Assembly: GCA_003978865.1 (NCBI GenBank)
Contig: QNXS01000009.1
Location: 1-10,705, forward strand
Direction: 5' to 3'
DNA: 10,705 bases
From: Archaeoglobus sp.
GTDB lineage: Archaea; Halobacteriota; Archaeoglobi; Archaeoglobales; Archaeoglobaceae
The translations under genes and the position numbers were made by a program. Of this stretch, positions 5,459-10,705 are shown piece after piece; the stretch's first letter is position 1, and every line of letters begins with the position of its first letter. The notes beneath the pieces were generated by a model, which was not told the DNA's origin, did not search any database, and was given only the letters and a program-made list of their open reading frames with translations.

Positions 5459-6037
5459 TTGGTTGGAGCAAACATACCGGCAGAGCTTGCCGCTCTGCCG
5501 ATAGAAAGCCTTATAGGAAAGCCACTCGAAGCGGCTGTAAGAGCGCAGGCATACGCAGCGATGACAACGGCGAGATTTGTGGAAGAAGTTGGGCTTGATG
5601 ATGACGGGAACGTTAAGTCTGTAACATTCAGGTTTAAGAGAAAAGTTGTTGACCCGGATACAGGAGATGTGAACGACGTGGATACAACAATAGAGGCACC
5701 ACTTCTAACAATCCTTCCAGTTCCGTTTATACGAATCAAGGATATGACTGTACACTTCAACTTTACAATCAAAACAACTGCCTACGACAAGACACAGCAC
5801 GACTTTTCAACAAAACTCTCGGCTAAAGCAGGCTGGGGGTGGGGCAGTGTTAAGCTGACAGCATCATACGGCTTCAAGAAAGAAACCAGATCCCAAGTCG
5901 ACAGAAGTTCTGAGCTTGATATTACAGTCAATGCCGTTCAAGATGAAATGCCTGAAGGGCTGAGAACGTTACTGAGTATACTCAAGGAGAGTATAGCTCC
6001 ACCGGCATCCACAAGCTCTTCAAGCTCTTCAAGCTGA
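5459..6037 (+). CDS. DUF2589 domain protein, first of three
   Basis: A 192-residue protein matching the DUF2589 family (PF11655), whose function is unknown. An N-terminal amphipathic helical part (about 8-46: KPLEAAVRAQAYAAMTTARFVEE) is followed by a beta-rich body. The body contains RFKRKVVDPDTGDV (58-71), the family core APLLTILPVPFIRIKDMTV (80-98), a glycine/tryptophan-rich strand region GWGWGSVKLTASYGF (125-139), and the late motif MPEGLRTLLSILKESI (164-179). The tail is STSSSSSSS, encoded by 9-bp repeats. There is no signal peptide or membrane segment. The TTG start is chosen because GGAGGTG sits 6 bases upstream; a GTG at 5450 lies inside that site. MVGANIP also parallels MVGGSN of the next gene. 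It is probably a structural or assembly protein rather than an enzyme, since no catalytic motif is seen, but this is inference. Confidence 0.82.
   Translation: MVGANIPAELAALPIESLIGKPLEAAVRAQAYAAMTTARFVEEVGLDDDGNVKSVTFRFKRKVVDPDTGDVNDVDTTIEAPLLTILPVPFIRIKDMTVHFNFTIKTTAYDKTQHDFSTKLSAKAGWGWGSVKLTASYGFKKETRSQVDRSSELDITVNAVQDEMPEGLRTLLSILKESIAPPASTSSSSSSS
6012..6034 (+). repeat. 9-bp tandem repeat encoding a poly-serine tail
   Basis: CAAGCTCTT is repeated about 2.6 times at the 3' end of the first DUF2589 gene. In frame it reads AGC-TCT-TCA serine triplets just before the stop codon. A copy gain or loss would keep frame and change only the number of serines. Confidence 0.75.
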
Positions 6038-6046
6038 GGTGCCTGA

Positions 6047-6532
6047 ATGGTTGGTGGAAGCAACGTTGCTCTTCTGCTGGAGCAGATCATTGCCTCACCG
6101 CTCAGGGCTATTGTAGATGCTCAGAGCGAATCTGCGAGAGCAACGGTGGAGTTTATAACGAGTTTGATGAAAAAGGAGGGTGGGAGATTAGTTCCGGAGA
6201 GTGTTGAGATAAAATACACTCAAGTCATTCAGGATGTGGAAACGGGAGAACTCAAGCCCGAAGAGCAAAAGATGGACGTACCTCTTATAACACTTGTTCC
6301 AATACCGTACATAAGTGTTGACGAGGCAGAAGTTGAATTTGATGCGAAAATAATTGCTGCAAACATAGAAAGGCGTGTAAAAGCAGTACCAATATATGCA
6401 ACTTACGCCGGTAAAGAGAGAACAGACTTAAGTGGTAATATACATATAAAAATAAAAGCTAAACGTGTGGACGTGCCGGAAGGTGTTGCAAGAATGATTA
6501 CGACACTTAGCAACTCTCTTTCGGGGAGATAG
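6047..6532 (+). CDS. DUF2589 domain protein, second of three
   Basis: A 161-residue paralogue of the preceding gene. The N-terminal helix ASPLRAIVDAQSESARATVEFITSL (16-40) aligns with KPLEAAVRAQAYAAMTTARFVEE of the first protein. The core VPLITLVPIPYISVDEAEVEFDAKI (78-102) aligns with APLLTILPVPFIRIKDMTVHFNFTI. The motif VPEGVARMITTLSNSL (143-158) aligns with MPEGLRTLLSILKESI. The middle is shorter, lacking the Gly/Trp-rich stretch, and there is no serine tail. The start is ATG with GAGGTG (6036-6041) 5 bases upstream, overlapping the stop of the first gene, so translation is probably coupled. The stop of this gene is 5 nt from the third gene. No catalytic motif, signal peptide or membrane segment is visible. 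Function unknown; the pairing suggests hetero-assembly. Confidence 0.8.
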   Translation: MVGGSNVALLLEQIIASPLRAIVDAQSESARATVEFITSLMKKEGGRLVPESVEIKYTQVIQDVETGELKPEEQKMDVPLITLVPIPYISVDEAEVEFDAKIIAANIERRVKAVPIYATYAGKERTDLSGNIHIKIKAKRVDVPEGVARMITTLSNSLSGR

Positions 6533-6537
6533 GGAAA

Positions 6538-6969
6538 ATGCGCAAGATAGACAGAGATATTGATAAGATAAAGAATATTAGAAGAGCAGGGGCAAATATA
6601 CCGGTTAATGCAGGTAAAGAAGGTTCAAAAGCTCAAAAAATGTCATTAAGAGCTTTTACAACCGGAATAGCTCTCGCTACACTTAAAGCTAAAACTATTG
6701 TTGATTCTGAAGCGATTAAAGTAAAGAAAGAAATTTATGAAAAGAATGAAATTATGCAGAATTTACCGATAACAACGTTTGATTTCTCTGAAGTGGAGGT
6801 AGAGCTGAAGTTTGTAGTTGAAGATGTTGAAGGTGAAGACGTGCTGATAAACACAGATCCTGAAACGATTGCTAAATTACAGAATTCGCTATCCACGATG
6901 AGGTTGAAGCTTATAAGCAAACCTCTACTTGAGTACACGCTATCTGGAGGAGGTAAAGTAATCAAATAA
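6538..6969 (+). CDS. DUF2589-like protein, diverged third member of the operon
   Basis: A 143-residue protein of unknown function that looks like a shortened, diverged relative of its two upstream neighbours. A basic N-terminal stretch (1-16, rich in K, R, D and I) precedes RAGANIPVN (16-24), which shares GANIP with the start of the first protein. A helix MSLRAFTTGIALATLKAKTIVDSEA (35-59) follows in the place of the DUF2589 N-terminal helix. LPITTFDFSEVEVELKFVVE (76-95) resembles the PL-T/I-x-x-P...EVEF core but lacks the second proline motif. The MPEGL motif is weakened to DPETIAKLQNSLS (107-119). The C-terminus, PLLEYTLSGGGKVIK, has no counterpart in the others. The ATG is 5 nt after the preceding stop, with GGGGAG (6523-6528) as ribosome site. 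Base composition is visibly richer in A/T than the first two genes. Membership of the family is probable, not certain. Confidence 0.65.
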   Translation: MRKIDRDIDKIKNIRRAGANIPVNAGKEGSKAQKMSLRAFTTGIALATLKAKTIVDSEAIKVKKEIYEKNEIMQNLPITTFDFSEVEVELKFVVEDVEGEDVLINTDPETIAKLQNSLSTMRLKLISKPLLEYTLSGGGKVIK

Positions 6970-6973
6970 ATAA

Positions 6974-6985
6974 TTTTTTTATTTT
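6974..6985 (+). terminator. T-run terminator after the DUF2589 operon
   Basis: Seven Ts, an A and four Ts follow immediately after the third gene's stop codon. This is a typical archaeal intrinsic terminator and marks the end of the operon. Confidence 0.6.
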
Positions 6986-7008
6986 AATCAATTAATAATA
7001 CTAAAATA

Positions 7009-7028
7009 AAAGATTTTGAAAAATCTTT
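7009..7028. repeat. Perfect inverted repeat before the DHH nuclease gene
   Basis: AAAGATTTT-GA-AAAATCTTT has two 9-bp perfectly complementary arms separated by 2 bases. It lies about 35 bp upstream of the TATA element for the DHH nuclease gene and about 40 bp after the DUF2589 operon. It could be a repressor or activator operator for the downstream run, or part of the terminator of the upstream operon. The rest of the gap (6986-7058) is AT-rich without other clear structure. Confidence 0.6.
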
Positions 7029-7058
7029 GGATGTTTCTTGTGTTCTCCAAGATAAATG

Positions 7059-7066
7059 TTTAATTA
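7059..7066 (+). promoter_or_regulatory. TATA box of the DHH nuclease-pcc1-cofD run
   Basis: TTTAATTA is centred about 26 bp before the ATG at 7088, so transcription should begin at the start codon and the mRNA should be leaderless. No Shine-Dalgarno site precedes that ATG, in agreement. All five downstream genes are close or overlapping, so this may be their main promoter. Confidence 0.6.
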
Positions 7067-7087
7067 CACCTCAACCAAGCTAACTAC

Positions 7088-8386
7088 ATGCTCGATCTAC
7101 TCAGAGTGGAAGCAACAAAGGCAGCTGAGATCATAAGGAAAGCTGAAAGTATTCATATTTTCACGCATTACGATGCTGATGGTATAAGCAGCGGGGCAAT
7201 ACTTGCAACTGCCATAGACAGGTTAAAAAAACAGTTTCATGTTACTTTTCTCAAAGGTCTTAACTCGGTACCTGAAAGCGAAGCAGATTTAATCATACTG
7301 TCGGATATGGGTAGCGGATATCCTGATATAGTTGAAAAAATAGACAGAAATTTAGTCATCATTGACCATCATACTCCCGTTGGTAGAATAGAAACAGACA
7401 AGATAGTTGCTCATGTAAATCCTCATCTTTCTGGTTTGAACGGAACTTATGAACTGAGTGCAAGTGGTGCTGCGTTCATAGTTGCTGACTGTTTGGGAAG
7501 CAACGACGATCTAATAGGAGTTGCTGTGGCAGGTATATTGGGAGATAAGCAGAAAATAATCGGTGGAAATGCAGAAATAATCAGAAGGGGAATTGAATCG
7601 AATTATATAGAGTTGAAAAAAGGTTTGAACATACATTCAGGAAAGCTAAGAGAAGTCTTAACAATGTCTACCGAGCCTTTTCTTGACTTCTATGGAAAGG
7701 AAGAAGAACTTGATAAATTTTTAAGAGACCTTGGGATGAGCGGAGAGGAGGACGTGGATGAGCTGAGTGAGGAGGAGACAAGAAAACTCGCAAATGCAAT
7801 AGTTATCAGGCTCCTTAGACAGGGGGCGTACGAGGGAATTATAGAAGAGTTTGTAGGTAAGAAATTTATACTGAAGAATGAATTGATAAAAAATGCTGTT
7901 ACATTTACAGATGTAATAAATTCTTGTGGTAGAGCTGCAGCATGCAGTGTGGGATTTGCAATATGTGTTAAAGATGATAAATACCTTGAAAAAGGCTATA
8001 AAATATGGAGGAATTTTCAAATAGAGCTGCTTGAAGAAATTAATAAGAGGAGGAAGGAAGTTAAAGAGGGAAAATGTATAAGATACATCATTATGGAAAA
8101 TGCACCATCCACTGGACCTGTAGCAACTGTGCTGTCGAGATACATATTTTCGGATAAACCTTTTATAGCCGTAAACGTAAAGAATGGCACTGCCAAAGTT
8201 TCTTCGAGAGCAAACCGGAGAATCAAGGTTGATCTTGGAGAAGTAATGAGAATTGCTGCCGGAAAAGTTGGAGGTAGAGGGGGAGGACACAGTGTTGCTG
8301 CTGGAGCGGTAATCCCCCCTGAAAATGTGGAGGATTTCATAAGCGAGGTGGATAAAATTTGTTGTTCGATGCTGAACTCTTCTTAG
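7088..8386 (+). CDS. DHH/DHHA1 single-strand nuclease, archaeal RecJ/GAN type
   Basis: A 432-residue DHH-superfamily phosphoesterase of the archaeal RecJ-like (GAN) group. Motifs in order are THYDADGISSGA (H27, D29, D31), IILSDMGSG (D73), IIDHHTP (D93-H94-H95) and VAGILGDKQ (D153). A charged linker spans about 195-245, and the C-terminal DHHA1 domain contains GGRGGGHSVAAGA (about 393-405). These residues form the two-metal site for 5'-3' exonuclease action on single-stranded DNA or RNA. In Thermococcus the homologue binds GINS as part of the replicative helicase complex and is often compared to Cdc45; such a role is plausible here but inferred. The ATG at 7088 fits a leaderless transcript. 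The 3' end overlaps pcc1 by 28 nt. Adjacency to pcc1 is common in euryarchaea; the ribosomal protein genes often found beside this pair are absent. Confidence 0.92.
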   Translation: MLDLLRVEATKAAEIIRKAESIHIFTHYDADGISSGAILATAIDRLKKQFHVTFLKGLNSVPESEADLIILSDMGSGYPDIVEKIDRNLVIIDHHTPVGRIETDKIVAHVNPHLSGLNGTYELSASGAAFIVADCLGSNDDLIGVAVAGILGDKQKIIGGNAEIIRRGIESNYIELKKGLNIHSGKLREVLTMSTEPFLDFYGKEEELDKFLRDLGMSGEEDVDELSEEETRKLANAIVIRLLRQGAYEGIIEEFVGKKFILKNELIKNAVTFTDVINSCGRAAACSVGFAICVKDDKYLEKGYKIWRNFQIELLEEINKRRKEVKEGKCIRYIIMENAPSTGPVATVLSRYIFSDKPFIAVNVKNGTAKVSSRANRRIKVDLGEVMRIAAGKVGGRGGGHSVAAGAVIPPENVEDFISEVDKICCSMLNSS

Positions 8387-8628
8387 AATTAAGTGAAAGT
8401 AAAAATATGGCGGAAATAATTGCTAAAGCACTCAGAGTCGATGATCCAGAATGGTGCGAGAGTAGAAGTGAAGGTGAAAAACTGAAAGTAAGGATTGAAA
8501 CAAAAAAGGTTGAAAGCCTAATCTCAGCATGTGAAGATTATTTCAGAACTTTGAGAGTTGCTTTGGAAGTTATTTGCTTGGATAAGCATTTAAATTACAG
8601 GGGGCAATTAAATGAAGATTTACTGTGA
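8359..8628 (+). CDS. pcc1: KEOPS complex subunit Pcc1
   Basis: An 89-residue protein matching Pcc1, the dimerisation subunit of the KEOPS complex, which makes the N6-threonylcarbamoyl-adenosine at position 37 of tRNAs reading ANN codons. The family layout is visible: beta strand LFDAELFLELSES (2-14), helix NMAEIIAKALRVDD (16-29), strands around SRSEGEKLKVRIETKKVE (35-52), and the long C-terminal helix SLISACEDYFRTLRVALEVI (53-72). The start is TTG at 8359, supported by GAGGTG (8345-8350) 8 bases upstream. The only internal ATG (8407) would remove the first beta strand. It therefore overlaps the nuclease gene by 28 nt, and its own 3' end overlaps the next gene by 17 nt. The short tail LNYRGQLNEDLL is not conserved in the family as I know it. 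Confidence 0.85.
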   Translation: MLFDAELFLELSESKNMAEIIAKALRVDDPEWCESRSEGEKLKVRIETKKVESLISACEDYFRTLRVALEVICLDKHLNYRGQLNEDLL

Positions 8629-9214
8629 TGTTTGCTGTAAGGAAACGGAGCACAAACTTATAAGAGCTGATAGAAACCTCTACAAATGTAGAATTTGCGG
8701 TAGTGTTGTGGAACTCAGGCGAGAGAAGGAAATTGAGTTAAGAGCAATAATCAGCTCTGGAGCAACTTCTGAGAAAGGTAAGATTAGATTGAGACCGGAT
8801 GACTTACTTAAAGTTGGGGATGAGGTTGTGGTTGAGGTTGGAGAGGGATTTAAAGTTGGAGAAATAACCTCCCTTGAATTTAATAGTGGTCTGAGGGTTG
8901 ATTTAGCTACCGCAAGGGAAGTTTCAACGGTATGGCTTAGAGACACGGGAGAAGTTACAGTGAAAATAAGTTTACATAAGGGTTCAATAACAACTCCATA
9001 TAGAATACTTGTTTCAGGAGAAACAAAATTTGAAGTAGGTGAAATACTTGAAATAAATAGAAAAAATTTTAAGATTACAAGGATAAAACTTATAAACGGA
9101 AGATTGCTTAGAAAAGATGGTGATATTGCCGTAGCAAAAGAAATAAAGAGGGTTTACGCTATCTACCAACCAAGAAAGCCGTATAGGAATAAAAAGTTTA
9201 AAAGATCAAAGTAA
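8612..9214 (+). CDS. HVO_0476-type zinc-ribbon protein
   Basis: A 200-residue archaeal protein with an N-terminal zinc ribbon and a beta-rich body. The ribbon uses C5 and C8 (CDVC, with an adjacent C9) and C26 and C29 (CRIC), followed by GSVVELR. It fits the euryarchaeal HVO_0476-type zinc-finger family, whose function is not known to me. The body has a weak internal repetition: LLKVGDEVVVEVGEGFKVGEITSLEF (about 65-90) and VSGETKFEVGEILEINRKNFKITRI (about 133-158), which suggests two similar beta domains. The tail RKPYRNKKFKRSK is strongly basic, so RNA or ribosome binding is likely. The ATG has GGGGG (8600-8604) 7 bases upstream and overlaps pcc1 by 17 nt. The context between pcc1 and a nucleotidyltransferase gene suggests a role in RNA metabolism, by inference only. 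Confidence 0.78.
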   Translation: MKIYCDVCCKETEHKLIRADRNLYKCRICGSVVELRREKEIELRAIISSGATSEKGKIRLRPDDLLKVGDEVVVEVGEGFKVGEITSLEFNSGLRVDLATAREVSTVWLRDTGEVTVKISLHKGSITTPYRILVSGETKFEVGEILEINRKNFKITRIKLINGRLLRKDGDIAVAKEIKRVYAIYQPRKPYRNKKFKRSK

Positions 9215-9218
9215 AATT

Positions 9219-10229
9219 ATGAGTACTGAGAAGCCGGTAAGATTGAGGGACTTTGTAAAGTTTGAGAACTGCTATTTCTCTGTCGTTTCTTACTTTAACA
9301 ACCCAGAAGTTAAATGCCTGCTAAGGTATGCTCCAGCAAAACTTGTACTCAAAAACTTGCAAAAAGTTGAAAAAAGGGGAGATTATGTAAAATTGAGCCA
9401 TGAACAGGCTTTAAATTTTTTTGAAGAGTACCGGAGAAATGGTATTTTTTATCTTCCATTGGATAAAGTTAAAGTCTTCAAACCAGAAATTCTAACACCC
9501 AAACTTGTAGAGAAAGATGATACTCTCAGAAAAGTTTACAGTATCTTCAAAATTCCGCCAGCATATAAGGGTGTTACCGGTTCTCGGTTGATAGGATTAA
9601 ACAGAAGTGATTCAGATGTAGACTTTGTCGTTTACGGGAAATGGTGGAAAAAAGCAAGGGAGAAACTTATTGAAGGCATCAAAAATGGATTTTTGTCTCA
9701 ACCAGATGAGGAATGCTGGAAAAAGATATACAATAAAAGAAGACCGGTATTAGATTTTGATACCTTTGTACTCCATGAAGAAAGAAAATTTCATAAAGCT
9801 ATCATCGACGATGTTTATTTTGACCTGCTTTACGTTAGAGATTACGACAGAATCAATGAGTATCCTGAATTTTCTGGAATTAAAGTTGGCGTAGCTGAGA
9901 TCGTTGGAACGCTTAAAGACGATTCGGCTGTTTTTGATTATCCTGCAAGGTATCCGCTTGAAGATGTTAAATTTGAATACATCGAGTACATTGAGTGCGA
10001 GAGTTCAAATAAAAAAATAGAAAATAAAATAAAAAAAATAAAAAATATAAATAGAATTTCATCGATGGAAGTTCTATCGTTTACACACACTTATACGGGT
10101 CAGGCGTTTGCTGGAGAGAGAGTAAGAGCTTACGGTGTCATTGAAGTAGGTTCAGACGTTAAACTGATAGTTGGAACTCGAAGGGAATGTGATGAATTTA
10201 TAATTTCTGAGAGTCTTGTACGCATATGA
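9219..10229 (+). CDS. Predicted nucleotidyltransferase (COG1665-type)
   Basis: A 336-residue protein with a nucleotidyltransferase core: the GS turn at G121-S122 in GVTGSRLIGLNRSDSDVDFVVYG, the D-x-D metal pair at D133 and D135, and a likely third aspartate at D202 in VYFDLLYV. An N-terminal domain of about 100 residues (FVKFENCYFSVVSYFNNPE...) and a C-terminal domain (about 283-336: SFTHTYTGQAFAGERVRAYGVIEV...) flank it. This architecture fits the archaeal COG1665 predicted nucleotidyltransferases; substrate unknown. Residues 262-281 are a lysine/asparagine/isoleucine-rich linker encoded by an A-rich tract (10008-10054) unlike the rest of the gene. The ATG lies 4 nt after the zinc-ribbon stop, without a clear ribosome site. 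The stop overlaps the cofD start in ATGA, so the two are probably translationally coupled. Confidence 0.82.
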   Translation: MSTEKPVRLRDFVKFENCYFSVVSYFNNPEVKCLLRYAPAKLVLKNLQKVEKRGDYVKLSHEQALNFFEEYRRNGIFYLPLDKVKVFKPEILTPKLVEKDDTLRKVYSIFKIPPAYKGVTGSRLIGLNRSDSDVDFVVYGKWWKKAREKLIEGIKNGFLSQPDEECWKKIYNKRRPVLDFDTFVLHEERKFHKAIIDDVYFDLLYVRDYDRINEYPEFSGIKVGVAEIVGTLKDDSAVFDYPARYPLEDVKFEYIEYIECESSNKKIENKIKKIKNINRISSMEVLSFTHTYTGQAFAGERVRAYGVIEVGSDVKLIVGTRRECDEFIISESLVRI

Positions 10230-10705
10230 GGCTCTGCTTTCTTTCTGGTGGTACCGGAACGCCAAAACTGCTTAGGGGTTACACCAAACTTGATCCTTTT
10301 TTCAGTGTAATTGTAAACGTTGCAGATGATCTCTGGATCTCCGGAAATAAAGTGTGCCCGGATATAGATTCTGTGATTTATGCGATAGCAGATGTAATAG
10401 ACGATAGTAAGTGGTGGGGATTGAGAGGGGACACTTTTAGAACATACGATATGTTGAAAACCCTTGGCTTTAATGAAATGCTTAAAATTGGTGATCTGGA
10501 CAGAGCTGTACATATCGCAAGAAGTGAGTTGCTAAGGAAGGGATATACGCTAACTCAAGCAACAAGAATTGTAAAGAACGCTTTTAATATTAAAGCTGAA
10601 ATATTGCCTGCATGTGAAGAAAATGTCCAAACATATATTAAAACATCTGAAGGAATGATGCATTTTCAGGAATTCTGGGTTTTGAAGAAGGGTAAATTGG
10701 ATGTT
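10226..10705 (+). CDS. cofD: 2-phospho-L-lactate transferase CofD, 3' end beyond the window
   Basis: The first 160 residues of CofD, cut by the window end with no stop reached. CofD joins the phospho-three-carbon moiety of the activated GDP or GPP intermediate to 7,8-didemethyl-8-hydroxy-5-deazariboflavin (Fo), forming the F420-0 backbone. Signatures are LSGGTGTPKLLRG (6-18), the NVADDLWISGN motif (31-41) followed by VCPDID, WWGLRGDTF, a DRAVHIARSELLRKGYTLTQAT segment and the MHFQEFWV motif near the window end. The start is the ATG at 10226, which overlaps the TGA of the preceding nucleotidyltransferase gene in ATGA. F420 is central to Archaeoglobales metabolism. Partner genes (cofE, cofC, cofG, cofH) are not in view. 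Confidence 0.93.
   Translation, partial: MRLCFLSGGTGTPKLLRGYTKLDPFFSVIVNVADDLWISGNKVCPDIDSVIYAIADVIDDSKWWGLRGDTFRTYDMLKTLGFNEMLKIGDLDRAVHIARSELLRKGYTLTQATRIVKNAFNIKAEILPACEENVQTYIKTSEGMMHFQEFWVLKKGKLDV

Noticed and set aside
7734..7770. Box C-like GATGAG and CTGA sequences resembling a C/D guide RNA
   Set aside because: They fall in the acidic linker of the nuclease gene, the spacing does not form a C/D box RNA, and the terminal stem is missing.
7721..8290. Long antisense open frame opposite the DHH nuclease gene
   Set aside because: It mirrors the conserved DHHA1 coding region; its composition (S, Y, F and C rich) is typical of a shadow frame.
10130..10513. Open frame on the minus strand spanning the end of the nucleotidyltransferase and cofD
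   Set aside because: The plus strand here carries the clear CofD signatures (SGGTGTPKL, NVADDLWISGN), so the minus-strand frame is a shadow.

Overview
The window reads as chromosome of a hyperthermophilic euryarchaeon, most likely of the Archaeoglobales. The signs are archaeal promoters (AT-rich TATA elements about 26 bp before starts, several of them leaderless), a euryarchaeal FEN-1 with a C-terminal PCNA-binding tail that closely resembles the Archaeoglobus protein as I remember it, an archaeal 6-phospho-3-hexuloisomerase, a GAN/RecJ-like nuclease followed by the KEOPS subunit Pcc1, and the coenzyme F420 gene cofD. Genes are dense, and no gap without a gene exceeds about 220 bases. I saw no tRNA, rRNA, CRISPR array, insertion sequence or integrase.

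Region 1 (1-1870) holds a DUF502 membrane protein and then a feoA-dtxR pair. A TATA box and a perfect 14-bp palindrome sit directly before the feoA GTG start, which suggests a metal-responsive, self-regulated, leaderless operon. A nicotinamidase lies on the opposite strand, tail to tail with dtxR. Region 2 (1972-4230) holds a 6-phospho-3-hexuloisomerase, divergent from a crotonase-family protein that lacks both classical catalytic glutamates, and a CxxCxxCC-type cysteine-cluster protein convergent with the crotonase. The hexuloisomerase/crotonase gap carries a tandem 27-bp repeat that duplicates a TATA-like element.

Region 3 (4334-6969) is the flap endonuclease gene, then a self-contained three-gene operon of DUF2589-type proteins of unknown function. 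That operon has its own TATA box, strong Shine-Dalgarno sites, and T-rich ends on both sides. It sits as an accessory cassette between two DNA-replication genes (fen and GAN/recJ) and is the least understood system in the window.

Region 4 (7088-10705) is a tightly packed co-directional run: GAN/RecJ-like DHH nuclease, pcc1, an HVO_0476-type zinc-ribbon protein, a COG1665-type nucleotidyltransferase and cofD (cut by the window end). Adjacent genes overlap by 28, 17 and 4 nt or are 4 nt apart, so translational coupling is likely. The run joins replication, tRNA modification (KEOPS) and F420 synthesis in one probable transcript.
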